Assembly (NCBI RefSeq): GCF_900104675.1
Contig: NZ_LT629945.1
Coordinates: 191,001-255,000 of the forward strand
Length of the DNA: 64,000 nucleotides
Reading direction: 5' to 3'
Origin: Angelakisella massiliensis
Lineage (GTDB): Bacteria; Bacillota; Clostridia; Oscillospirales; Ruminococcaceae
Part shown: positions 16,790 through 25,273 of the stretch, piece by piece
How the letters are laid out: each line of letters opens with the position of its first letter
Numbering within the stretch: position 1 is the first letter of the stretch
Made by a program: the position numbers and the translations under genes
Notes under the pieces: generated by a model
Database searches by the model: none
The model's input: the letters and a program-made list of their open reading frames with translations, nothing else
Told to the model about the DNA's origin: nothing

Positions 16790-17482
16790 ATGTCGGGGAT
16801 TTTCTCGCTGGACCTTGTCAGCATCAATACTGTCTCCATTCTGGCCCGTTTGGGATTGTCTGTCATCTGCGGCGGCATTATTGGCCTGGAACGGGGTAAA
16901 AAGGGACGTCCCGCCGGCTTCAGAACCCATATTCTGGTTTGTATGGGTTCTGCCTTGGCCATCATGACCAATCAGTATATTGTGGAAACCTTCGGCGTTT
17001 CTGACCCCGCCCGTCTGGGTGCTCAGGTCATCAGCGGCATCGGCTTTCTGGGCGCTGGTACCATCATTGTCACCGGCCGTCACCAGGTAAAGGGACTTAC
17101 CACCGCCGCCGGTCTGTGGGCTTGTGCCTGCATGGGGCTGGCTATTGGCATCGGCTTTTATGAAGCGGCCATCGCTGCCTGTGCCTGCATCTTTTTTGTT
17201 TCCACGCTGCTGCATCGGTTCGACCATTATGTGCTGTCCCGCTCCAAGGTAATGGATCTGTATGTGGAATTCGGCTCCATCAGCGATATCAGTTCCTTTA
17301 TGGCCCGGATGAAGGTCCAGGGCATCAGCATTGTGGAACTGGAAATGACCAAAGTCAACAGCACCAGCGACGCGGAAGTGGCTGCGATCATGACCATCAA
17401 GAGTGAAGAAGCAAAAGATCACGCTGATGTGATGGGGCTCATCAGCCAGATGCCCGGCGTCAAGTTTGTGGAAGGCTTGTAA
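16790..17482 (+). CDS. MgtC/SapB family membrane protein
   Basis: Inner membrane protein of 230 aa related to MgtC, which is linked to Mg2+ limitation and control of the F-type ATPase. Hydrophobic helices cover about residues 10-140, with the family motifs GGIIGLERGKKGRPAGFRTHILVCMGSA and GIGFLGAGTII...VKGLTTAAGLWACACMGLAIGIG. The soluble C-terminal part (about 150-230) resembles an ACT-like domain (VEFGSISDISSFMARMKVQGISIVELEM). The chosen ATG has AGGAGAGG 7 nt before it. It has its own promoter and is monocistronic, ending at a strong terminator. Confidence 0.93.
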   Translation: MSGIFSLDLVSINTVSILARLGLSVICGGIIGLERGKKGRPAGFRTHILVCMGSALAIMTNQYIVETFGVSDPARLGAQVISGIGFLGAGTIIVTGRHQVKGLTTAAGLWACACMGLAIGIGFYEAAIAACACIFFVSTLLHRFDHYVLSRSKVMDLYVEFGSISDISSFMARMKVQGISIVELEMTKVNSTSDAEVAAIMTIKSEEAKDHADVMGLISQMPGVKFVEGL

Positions 17483-17526
17483 CTGCCATCTGTCCTTCCC
17501 CATCGTCAACAGCCAAAACATAAAAC

Positions 17527-17567
17527 GCGGCACAGTCTCCGCCAATGTGAGACTATGCCGCTTTTTT
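17527..17567. terminator. Bidirectional terminator between mgtC and Na/Pi gene
   Basis: Stem GCGGCACAGTCTC (17527-17539) and GAGACTATGCCGC (17549-17561), one mismatch, followed by TTTTTT on the plus strand and A-rich sequence before it for the minus strand. Both convergent genes can use it. Confidence 0.85.
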
Positions 17568-17612
17568 AATTCGGGTAAAGGCTGCACAATGCCCATTTCC
17601 GGCAAAGGCTCT

Positions 17613-19373
17613 TTATTCTCCCAGATACTTTTGCTGATATTCCTTATAATAAGCCTCATAGGCGGCAGAACTGCCCCGATGAAGAGCGTGAAGATATGCA
17701 TGGGTATCGAAATCCTGATGGTCTTCCTGAACGGTGATGAGGAAAACCGCGATGTTGGAACAATGGTCGGCAATCCGCTCCAGATTGGACAGCGCCTCAA
17801 CAAAGGAAAAGGCGGTATCGATAGAACATTGCCCATCCCGCAGGCGGGTGACATGGGACGCTTTCAGCTGCTCCTCCAAAATGTCGATCACCTGCTCCAA
17901 CGGCTCTACCCGATGAGCCAGAGGCAGATTTCCGCCGCAGTAAGCTGACAGGGTGTTGCGGAGGATCTCCTCCACAGCGGCAGTAATGAGCATCAGCTCC
18001 CGATGGGCTTCCTCGGAAAAATCGCTGTTGCGGTTCTGGATGGCTTCCATGATATTTTCGCACTGGTCACCGATACGCTCCAGTTCACCGATCATATGAA
18101 GCAGCTCATTGACTTCATTATTGTTCTTTTCCGACAAGGCATGGTGGGAAATTTTGATGGCATATCCCTCGATTTTATCCTGAAGGGAGTCCAGCATGGT
18201 CTCGTTGCGCTGAAGTTTCTCAGCACTTTTGGCATCATAGCCTTCCAGCAGCATTTTTTTGGCCAGGAAGAAATTTTCCAGCGCCAGATCAGCCATATGG
18301 AATACCGCTTCCCTGCCATGCTGGATCGCCAGACCGGGAGAAACCAGCAGCCGTTCGTCCAAGCCTTCCAGCGTGTCCGCCATTTGATTTTCTTCCTCGG
18401 ACGCGGGAATGATGGTATAGGCCAATTTTTCCAGGGCACCGGCAAAGGGCATCAGCAGCAAGGTAACTGAAACGTTGAAAATGGTGTGGAAGTTTGCGAT
18501 ACCGCCTTTGGTGATGGGGTCATTCCAGAAAGGAAATCCCACCAATCCCTGTATGGCGTACAATCCGGTGAGGAACACCACTGTGCCAACGATATTAAAG
18601 GACAGATGGATCAGTGCTGACCGCTTGGCAGAACGGGACGCACCGATGGAGGCCAGAATGGGGGTAATACAGGTACCGATGTTCTGGCCCAAAATGACCG
18701 GGAACGCCGCGGCACAGGTGATGCTCCCCGTAGAGGAAAGGGCCTGCAAGATACCCACTGAAGCGGAAGAGGACTGGATGATGGCTGTGACCACCGCGCC
18801 TGCCAATACGCCCAGCAGAGGATTGGACATGGTTTGGAAGAGCTGCGCGAAAGCAGGGGAGGAGCTGAGGGGCTCCACAGCAGATTCCATTTGGAACATA
18901 CCGGTAAACAACACGCCGAATCCCAGAAGCATCTGGCCTACATTCTTGATCCGGTCACTTCTGCCCGCCATGTAGCAAACAATACCCACAAGGGCCATCA
19001 GCGGCGCCAAAGTGGTGGGTTTGATCAGTTCCAGCCAGAAATTATCGGAAGAAATATCGGTCAAACGCAGGATATGGGCGGTAATGGTGGTACCGATATT
19101 GGCGCCCATAATGACGCCGATGGCTTGGCGCAGACGAAGAATACGGGCATTGACCAAGCCCACCACAACCACGGTGGTAGCGGAAGAGGATTGGATCGCG
19201 CCGGTCACCAAGGCACCCAGCAGAACCGCCTTGGGCAAGCTGTCGGTGAGCCGCTCCAGAATACTCTCCAGCCGTCCTTCCGACGCCTTTTCCAGGCTGC
19301 CGCTGAGGACGGACATTCCATACAAAAATAAAGCCAGGCCTCCCAAAAGACCTACCACGTTGAAAAAAGCCAA
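17613..19373 (-). CDS. Na/Pi cotransporter family protein with PhoU-like domain
   Basis: Sodium-dependent phosphate transporter of 586 aa. Two inverted repeats carry the signature QSSSAT (about residue 61) and QSSSAS (about 202), each followed by GANIGTT and GQNIGTC substrate-site motifs. After the membrane part (about 1-330), a cytosolic PhoU-like helical domain (about 345-560: MADLALENFFLAKKMLLEG, ELERIGDQCENIMEAI, SNLERIADHCSNIAVFL) probably senses phosphate status. The start is TTG at 19373, supported by AGGAGG 8 nt upstream. The gene stands alone. Confidence 0.94.
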   Translation of the reverse strand: MAFFNVVGLLGGLALFLYGMSVLSGSLEKASEGRLESILERLTDSLPKAVLLGALVTGAIQSSSATTVVVVGLVNARILRLRQAIGVIMGANIGTTITAHILRLTDISSDNFWLELIKPTTLAPLMALVGIVCYMAGRSDRIKNVGQMLLGFGVLFTGMFQMESAVEPLSSSPAFAQLFQTMSNPLLGVLAGAVVTAIIQSSSASVGILQALSSTGSITCAAAFPVILGQNIGTCITPILASIGASRSAKRSALIHLSFNIVGTVVFLTGLYAIQGLVGFPFWNDPITKGGIANFHTIFNVSVTLLLMPFAGALEKLAYTIIPASEEENQMADTLEGLDERLLVSPGLAIQHGREAVFHMADLALENFFLAKKMLLEGYDAKSAEKLQRNETMLDSLQDKIEGYAIKISHHALSEKNNNEVNELLHMIGELERIGDQCENIMEAIQNRNSDFSEEAHRELMLITAAVEEILRNTLSAYCGGNLPLAHRVEPLEQVIDILEEQLKASHVTRLRDGQCSIDTAFSFVEALSNLERIADHCSNIAVFLITVQEDHQDFDTHAYLHALHRGSSAAYEAYYKEYQQKYLGE

Positions 19374-20032
19374 GGTGAAAACCTCCTGTTAGTTCTTTCT
19401 CTACACTGCTCTTGTATCCTAACAACAGTTTTTGCCATGGGGATCATTTTATGTTATGCCTCTGCTTTTCTCTGCTCAGGAGAGAAAAAAGGCTGATTTT
19501 ACATGAATTTTACATTAAAATACGCCCTAAAAACCGTCATATTACCTATATTTTTCAATTCTATTATAACAACAGGGTCGTCTCAGGGGAAGCTGGCACA
19601 ATAGCGAAATATGATTAAAAATTTAATGGATTTTGTTGCAATAGTAGAAAAGAAAGAAAATCTGTCCTTTTTTGGCAGCCGTTTCATCTGTTTCCAGGTC
19701 AAGAGGGACGGAAGGCAGTACCTGTTTTAAGCAGATCTTTTCCTATAGAAAAAATTTCCCGACGAACTTGGGCCGACGCAAACGCCGTACCAGGATCGTC
19801 AGGAAACCTCAACTGTATCTTTTTATTCTGTTGGATTTCAAAGGGTTATAAGCCTTCCGAAAGTCTGGGTCTTCCGGCACCTTCTGCCGCCGCAGCATCA
19901 GCTGCCCCCTTCATTGCTTTTCCAAATGGCCAAAGGCAATGCTATTTTCCAAAACAGCACCCCTGTGCTTCAAAGGTCGCAGCTGAAAAATATTGCCGCC
20001 TGCTTTAAAGGGTCTTATACCCCCATCAGGCT
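19374..20032. other. Intergenic region, no gene seen
   Basis: About 660 bp without a supported gene. It is A+T-rich near the Na/Pi start and becomes mixed further right; only short frames with no ribosome sites occur. It should hold the Na/Pi promoter, but no clear -35/-10 pair was found. It could contain an eroded gene. Confidence 0.5.
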
Positions 20033-20470
20033 TTATTTTTGTCCGTTTTTGGCCCATTTGCGCCACAGCAGGAGCAGGCCGCTGTACCCATTGTTTTTGT
20101 CCCGCCGCAGGTCCTGTACCATCTTCCAGGGGGCGTCACTGCCGTCAAAATAGAGAATCGTACCATCTTCACTGCATCCGGTCAGCTCCTTGGGAGCCTC
20201 TTCCACAGCGGAAATCACTTCGCCTTTTCCAGCTTCCCAAAGCATTTTCCCCTGAGGGTCCATATTCCGGCACCAGGCTTCCCCGGACAAACCGGCCGCC
20301 TCCCCATAACACCAGCGCTCAAAGTGGATACGGCCATCCAGATAGAATACCAGGCAATCCCGGAATCTGGCAGCGGGCTGCTGGAGCTGGTACCGCCGCC
20401 CCGCACAGCCGCTTTTGCGCAGCTTTCCCTGGCGGATGAGGCCGATCAGGTTTTGGCATTGTTCCGTCAT
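20033..20470 (-). CDS. Hypothetical protein downstream of tautomerase
   Basis: 145-aa protein that I do not recognise. It is probably cytosolic: no signal peptide or membrane helix. Notable content: an aromatic/charged core (DCLVFYLDGRIHFERWCYG), a second similar strand pattern (SEDGTILYFDGSDAPWKMVQDLRRDKNNGYSGLLLLW) and several cysteines (C5, C22, C39, C54, C67, C99 approx.), suggesting a beta-rich fold with two repeats of a Y-L/F-D-G turn. AAGGAGGAGCGG precedes the ATG, 12 nt after the tautomerase stop, so it is the last gene of the ddl-argS operon. Confidence 0.7.
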   Translation of the reverse strand: MTEQCQNLIGLIRQGKLRKSGCAGRRYQLQQPAARFRDCLVFYLDGRIHFERWCYGEAAGLSGEAWCRNMDPQGKMLWEAGKGEVISAVEEAPKELTGCSEDGTILYFDGSDAPWKMVQDLRRDKNNGYSGLLLLWRKWAKNGQK

Positions 20471-20482
20471 GGCCGCTCCTCC

Positions 20483-20824
20483 TTAAAAATTGCTGCCGCT
20501 CCAGCCCCACAGGCCGGTACCCAGGTAGCGGACATAAATTCGGTCCATGGGAATTTCCAGCGTTTCTGCCACTGTTTTGGTGAGGGCGGCGGTCAGTTTG
20601 CCGCAGGGGCCTTCCGACGGCTGGCCGAACAGGTCCACCGCCACCATAGCGCAGGGGGCGCTGCTGCCCTGGAAATACATCCGGCAGTCCCCTTCCATCT
20701 GACACATGAGCCACTGTTCGCTCTTCCCCGGCAGCAGGGAGATATCCCGTCCAAAGGCAGCTTTCAAAGCTTGTTCCTGGCTGTCAGAAATCCCTTTGTT
20801 GGTTTTCAGCTGAATATAAGGCAC
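20483..20824 (-). CDS. MIF-like tautomerase family protein
   Basis: Protein of 113 aa similar to macrophage migration inhibitory factor/phenylpyruvate tautomerase. The catalytic proline follows the initiator (M-PYIQLKTN), and family features LSDSQEQALKAAFG-like helix, PGKSEQWLMCQMEGDCRMYFQGSSAPCAMVAVDLFG and the C-terminal IYVRYLGTGLWGWSGSNF are present; length equals animal MIF. It may tautomerise keto-enol alpha-keto acids, but the physiological substrate of bacterial members is unknown. The GTG start has AGGAGG 8 nt upstream. It lies 29 nt after a methionine-synthase-like gene. Confidence 0.9.
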   Translation of the reverse strand: MPYIQLKTNKGISDSQEQALKAAFGRDISLLPGKSEQWLMCQMEGDCRMYFQGSSAPCAMVAVDLFGQPSEGPCGKLTAALTKTVAETLEIPMDRIYVRYLGTGLWGWSGSNF

Positions 20825-20853
20825 AGACGCTTCCTCCTCACTTTTTGCAGTAT

Positions 20854-21984
20854 TTACAGCACCACCGCGCCGTAACGATCCGCCAATTCCTCCAGCACCT
20901 CCGGCTCCAGTCCGGAACGGCTGTCCACAATAGCCCGGCCATTGTAATAAAACAGCGCCGCCTCCAGCGCCTCTTCCCCTTCCGCCAGAAAAGCCACCGG
21001 CAGCTGGTCTATATGACCATTGTTCAGGGAGATGGCATAGGCGTCATCAGCGGTATCCAGCTGGATGCAAAGCACATCGCAGCCGCTCCGCTCCGCCTCC
21101 AGAACATCGTCGGTCATATCCAGGCGGCATTCCACCGGCTCGCTGAACTCCAGGTTTTCATCCAGATAATACACCTGGGTTTCATTGGCGGCCCAGATGT
21201 TGTCCGGCTCCAGCTCGCTTTCCTCCTCCTGATCTGCCAGACGGGCTTCCCGCAGGGCCCCCGCGGCATAAACCAGCTGTTCCTCCTTCGCTCCCCGGAT
21301 ACCCATCATCCCCACGCCCAAAGCAGAAAGCTGGCGGGCCCGCTGGGCAAAAAGGATATTGGTATCCTCCGCCGACAGATTGCCGGTAAGGTTCCGGGTG
21401 ACAGACAAAACAGGGATCCTTCTGTGGGGGCGGATGGTTTCCAGCGCTTCCAGCTGAGCGCCGGTAAAGCTGGTGGAATAGCCGAAGGCGGCGATTCCCA
21501 GTTCCTGAAGCACCGCGAAAGCGGAAAGAAGATCAGTCTGGCCCAGCAGCACTTCCCCTTCTCCCAGGGGTTCCATGGACACCAGCACGGGCAATCCCGA
21601 CGCGCGGCAGCCCAGCACGCCCGCCCGGGCCTGCAAAAGACTTCTGGCACAATAAACCATCACCCAATTGGCTCCGGCGGCAGCACAGGCGGCGGCCAAT
21701 TCATGGAAATGAGCCACCCCCGCGGCAAAAGGGATCTCTCCGTAGGGCTCCAGGATCAAATCTCCCGCATAGATCGCGGCACAAATCAGCGCTTCCCCGC
21801 CGGTTTCCTCCTTTGCCTGCTCCATCAGACGGCGGCAGCAGGCGGTCCCTTCCGGCCCCGGCAGGATATCCTCCGGCAGCGGCACCACCGCTACCGGCTG
21901 GGCCCCCGCTCCGGCAATCTCCCGGCAGTAGGGCAGCTGGTCTTCATACAATAAAATACACGGTCGCTGAGGTACAGATTCCAT
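20854..21984 (-). CDS. Homocysteine methyltransferase-like protein lacking zinc ligands
   Basis: 376-aa protein with the layout of the N-terminal part of cobalamin-dependent methionine synthase. Residues about 60-245 follow the homocysteine-binding barrel (AGDLILEPYGEIPFAAGV, LPVLVSMEPLGEGEVLLGQTDLLSAFAVLQELGIAAFGYSTSFTG); residues about 285-376 resemble a shortened pterin-binding barrel end (ALEAALFYYNGRAIVDSRSG... ELADRYGAVVL). The zinc-binding cysteines expected at GxNC and GGCCG are replaced by GYSTSF (about 168-173) and GIRGAK (about 228-233), so methyl transfer to homocysteine is unlikely. A regulatory or structural role is possible. It is co-directional with argS (42-nt gap) and the tautomerase. 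Confidence 0.75.
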   Translation of the reverse strand: MESVPQRPCILLYEDQLPYCREIAGAGAQPVAVVPLPEDILPGPEGTACCRRLMEQAKEETGGEALICAAIYAGDLILEPYGEIPFAAGVAHFHELAAACAAAGANWVMVYCARSLLQARAGVLGCRASGLPVLVSMEPLGEGEVLLGQTDLLSAFAVLQELGIAAFGYSTSFTGAQLEALETIRPHRRIPVLSVTRNLTGNLSAEDTNILFAQRARQLSALGVGMMGIRGAKEEQLVYAAGALREARLADQEEESELEPDNIWAANETQVYYLDENLEFSEPVECRLDMTDDVLEAERSGCDVLCIQLDTADDAYAISLNNGHIDQLPVAFLAEGEEALEAALFYYNGRAIVDSRSGLEPEVLEELADRYGAVVL

Positions 21985-22026
21985 AGACGATGTCAGACGC
22001 TCCTTTTTTCATCCAAAGGCGGGAGG

Positions 22027-23718
22027 TCACATAACCTCCGGCGCGGTAATCTTGAGCAGGGAAAGGGTGTTGCGCAGCACAATGCGGGCGGCATCGCACA
22101 GGCACAGACGGGCCTTGAGGATCTGCTCCTCCTCCCCTTTGACCCGGCAGGCAGTATAGAACTTGTGGAACAAGGTTGCTACATCGGTGCAGTAGCTGCT
22201 GAGCTTGGCGGGATCGTAGTGCTTGGCCACACCCACAATCTCCTGGGGCAGCTGTCCCAGACGGCGGATCAGCTCCCGCTCCTCGGGGGCGGTAAGGATC
22301 GCCAGAGCCTCCTCGCTCAGCTGGCCGGGTTGATAGCCCTCAGCCGCCAGATTTTTCAGCAGGCTGCAGATTCTGGCATGGGCGTACTGCACATAGAAGA
22401 CAGGGTTCTGGGCGCTCTGCTCCACCGCCAGATCCAGATCAAAGTCCAGTGTGGAACCAGGTTCCCGCATAATGAAGAAGAACCGGGCGGCATCCAGCGG
22501 CACCTCGTCCAGCAGGTCGGAGAGGGTGACGGCATTGCCGGAGCGCTTGCTCATGCGATAGGGCTCGCCGTTTTTCATCAGCCGCACCAGCTGCATCAGT
22601 ACGATATCCAGCTTGTCCCCTTGGAGGCCCAAAGCATCCATCGCTCCCTTGAGGCGGGCCACATGGCCGTGGTGGTCGGCGCCCCAGACATTGATGACCC
22701 GATCAAAGCCTCTGACGGCAAACTTATTATAATGATAGGCGATATCCGCGGCGAAATAGGTGGAAATACCGTTGGCCCGCACCAGCACATCATCCTTTTC
22801 CGCGCCGAAAGCGGTGGCCTTATACCAGATGGCCCCATCCTTCTCATAGGTGTAGCCCCGGTCGGTGAGCATCCGGATGACATCCTCCACCGCCTGGGGA
22901 TGGAGGGTGCTTTCATGGAACCAGACGTCGTAGTTGATGCGGTACCGTCCCAGGTCCTCATGGAGCTTCTGGATGTTTTTGGGCAAAGCAAACGCTACCA
23001 GTGCGTCCTTGCGCTCCCTGGAATCGGCATTAACATACTTGTCTCCATAGATGGCGGCAAAGGCCTTGGCGTGTTCAATGATATCCGCTCCATGGTAGGC
23101 GTTCTCCGGCAGCTCCAGAGCGTCCTCACCCTGGTACAGCTGGAGATAGCGCACCTCCAGGGAGACGGCAAATTTCTCGATCTGATTGCCGGCGTCGTTG
23201 ACATAGAACTCCCGGGTAACATCATAACCCGCCCAGTCCATGGCCTCTGCCAGACAGTCGCCGATGGCGCCGCCCCGGGCGTTGCCCATGTGCATGGGAC
23301 CGGTGGGGTTGGCGGAAACATACTCCACCATCACCTTTTCCCCGTTGCCGAAGGTGCTGCGGCCATAGTCATCTCCTTTTTCCCGTACCTCGGAAAGGAT
23401 ACGTCCAAACCACTGGGGCTTCATAAAGAAGTTGATAAAACCAGGACCGGCCACTTCCACCCGCTCCACATCGGTACCCTCGGTGTTCATAGCGGATACC
23501 AGCGCCGCGGCAATCTTTGCAGGAGCCGAACGCATGGTGCGGGCGTTGACCATAGCGGCATTGGTGGCGAAATCTCCCTTGGTGGTATCACCGGGGACCT
23601 CCACAATAAATTCAGCGGGGGGGCAATCGGGCAGGCTTCCGTCCTTTGCCGCCTGAGCAAAGGCATCCAGCAGCATCTGGCGCAGCTTACTTTCGGTCTG
23701 TTGGGTTACACTGATCAT
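22027..23718 (-). CDS. argS: Arginyl-tRNA synthetase
   Basis: Class I synthetase of 563 aa that charges tRNA-Arg. N-terminal Add1 domain, then the HIGH-equivalent HMGN in SANPTGPMHMGNARGG, and the KMSKS-equivalent YRMSKRSGNAVTL, with the DALR anticodon-binding domain at the C-terminus (QNPVFYVQYAHARICSLLKN... LPKILKARLCLCDAARIVLRNTLSLLKI-like end). Length is normal. The 185-nt upstream gap after DUF1934 holds an imperfect hairpin but no T-box core was found. Confidence 0.98.
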   Translation of the reverse strand: MISVTQQTESKLRQMLLDAFAQAAKDGSLPDCPPAEFIVEVPGDTTKGDFATNAAMVNARTMRSAPAKIAAALVSAMNTEGTDVERVEVAGPGFINFFMKPQWFGRILSEVREKGDDYGRSTFGNGEKVMVEYVSANPTGPMHMGNARGGAIGDCLAEAMDWAGYDVTREFYVNDAGNQIEKFAVSLEVRYLQLYQGEDALELPENAYHGADIIEHAKAFAAIYGDKYVNADSRERKDALVAFALPKNIQKLHEDLGRYRINYDVWFHESTLHPQAVEDVIRMLTDRGYTYEKDGAIWYKATAFGAEKDDVLVRANGISTYFAADIAYHYNKFAVRGFDRVINVWGADHHGHVARLKGAMDALGLQGDKLDIVLMQLVRLMKNGEPYRMSKRSGNAVTLSDLLDEVPLDAARFFFIMREPGSTLDFDLDLAVEQSAQNPVFYVQYAHARICSLLKNLAAEGYQPGQLSEEALAILTAPEERELIRRLGQLPQEIVGVAKHYDPAKLSSYCTDVATLFHKFYTACRVKGEEEQILKARLCLCDAARIVLRNTLSLLKITAPEVM

Positions 23719-23903
23719 GATGTTTCAAAACTCCTTATATCTGATACTTCTGTATGTTTTTATTTTCCATGAAAGGACGTTACCAAAATGGAACGAGGAA
23801 ACTGCCGCTTTTGGGGGCAAATCCATCCTTCTCTCCACAGTTGGCGTGGAGAAGAGCTGGGATGGTTCCTCTTTCCAGCTCTTTCCTTTATTCTGGACAA
23901 AAT

Positions 23904-24347
23904 TCAGTTGACTTTGGCGTCGTTGGCAGGAGAAACGATGATATCCACCTGATTCTCACTGGTCAGGGCAGTGTTCAGATCCAGGGAATAGCGGAAAAAA
24001 ATATTTCCTCCCTCATCGGTCAGGGTGCTTCGGATCTCATCTCCCGACACGCCAATGGTCATGCTGCCGTAACCGGTCTCATAATTACATTGGTGGCGGC
24101 GGCCCTTCTCCACAATCAGCTGGGATTCCACCGAGCCATGGCGGCTCATGGTCACCCGCTGCTGGGTGGGATCAAAACGCAGCGTGGTCCTGGCCCCCTG
24201 AAAGCCGGTGGCCTCGCTCTCCTCATACATAATATAATAACTCTTGTTCCGGCGGCAAAACTGACCTGTGGTGATCAGCTCCACCACATCCCGATCTCCC
24301 TGGGCGATCTGGGTGCCGGTGATTTTGATGACAACATCCTTTTTCAT
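23904..24347 (-). CDS. DUF1934 (YwiB-like) beta-barrel protein
   Basis: 147-aa protein of the DUF1934 family, a small lipocalin-like beta-barrel typically encoded next to argS in Firmicutes; function unknown. Features: MKKDVVIKITGTQ start, TTGQFCRRNKSYYIMYEESEATGFQGARTTLRF and MTISGD-like strand patterns, with the family GxxxT and YEES elements. AAAGGAAACAG precedes the ATG. It follows murI by 52 nt and lies in the same operon. Confidence 0.9.
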   Translation of the reverse strand: MKKDVVIKITGTQIAQGDRDVVELITTGQFCRRNKSYYIMYEESEATGFQGARTTLRFDPTQQRVTMSRHGSVESQLIVEKGRRHQCNYETGYGSMTIGVSGDEIRSTLTDEGGNIFFRYSLDLNTALTSENQVDIIVSPANDAKVN

Positions 24348-24399
24348 CTGTTTCCTTTCCGGCCTTCCGGGCCTTGATGGATTCTCATGGTGTGTCTGT

Positions 24400-25242
24400 T
24401 CAGATCCCGGCGGTCAGCCGCAGGCTCTCCAAAACATCCGGCTCCACATGGGAAACATGGCCCTCCATGGTTTCCCCCAAAAAAATCCTTGCCAATCGGG
24501 AAAAGCCCTCGGCAGAATCGGACACCATGCAGTCACAGCTCCCCTGCTGTCCAGTGGGAGCCAGCAGCTCCTTTTCCCGCAGCAGCGCTGCCACCGCTTC
24601 CGCCGCTTCCCTTCCGGAATCGATGAGGGTCACTTCATCCCCCATGTAAGCGGAGATGGCGGGGGCCAATAACGGATAATGGGTACAGCCCAGAATCAGC
24701 GTATCCACCTGCTCCTGGCGGAAATGGGAAAGATACAGCTCCATGGCGTCCTCCACCAGAGGGTCCCCCGGCTGATAATGTCCTTCCTCCACCAGCGGCA
24801 CAAAGAGGGGGCAGGGGGCCGCCAGCAAAAAGGCTCCGGGGAGCTTCTGCTGCAGCAGCCGCTGGAACTTTCCGCTGCTGATGGTGGCCCGTGTGGCGAT
24901 GACGCCGATGCGTCCCCGTCTGGTGGCACGGCAGGCGGCCTCCACAGCGGGGGCCACCACCTCCAGATAAGGACAGGGACAGGCTTCCTCCAGCAGCTCA
25001 CCGGCCACAGAGCTGACGGTCCCGCAGGCGGAAAGAATCACCTTCACCTGATGATCCAGCAGCAGCCGCGCTCCCTGAGCGGCATAGCGGGTGATGGTTT
25101 CCCGGCCCCGGCTGCCGTAAGGCACCCGTCCGGTATCGCCAAAGTAAACAATTTTTTCCTCCGGAAGGATACGGCGCAGCTGCCGCACCGCGGTCAGTCC
25201 TCCCAGACCGGAGTCGAATACTCCAATGGGGCGAGAGTCCAT
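24400..25242 (-). CDS. murI: Glutamate racemase
   Basis: Makes D-glutamate for peptidoglycan, 280 aa. N-terminal IGVFDSGLGGLTAVRQLRR and FGDTGRVPYG match the family. The two catalytic cysteines are in ILSACGTVSS (the usual ACNTAS with Asn replaced by Gly) and LILGCTHYPLL. The Asn-to-Gly change is next to the first catalytic cysteine. AAGGAG is 8 nt before the ATG. Cotranscribed with ddl, 31 nt downstream of it, so two D-amino-acid cell-wall enzymes are made together. Confidence 0.96.
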   Translation of the reverse strand: MDSRPIGVFDSGLGGLTAVRQLRRILPEEKIVYFGDTGRVPYGSRGRETITRYAAQGARLLLDHQVKVILSACGTVSSVAGELLEEACPCPYLEVVAPAVEAACRATRRGRIGVIATRATISSGKFQRLLQQKLPGAFLLAAPCPLFVPLVEEGHYQPGDPLVEDAMELYLSHFRQEQVDTLILGCTHYPLLAPAISAYMGDEVTLIDSGREAAEAVAALLREKELLAPTGQQGSCDCMVSDSAEGFSRLARIFLGETMEGHVSHVEPDVLESLRLTAGI

Positions 25243-25273
25243 TACATGGCTCCTTTTCTTGATATAATAGTAG

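Noticed and set aside
23719-23903. T-box leader upstream of argS
   Set aside because: Only an imperfect hairpin is present; the conserved T-box core and antiterminator were not found.
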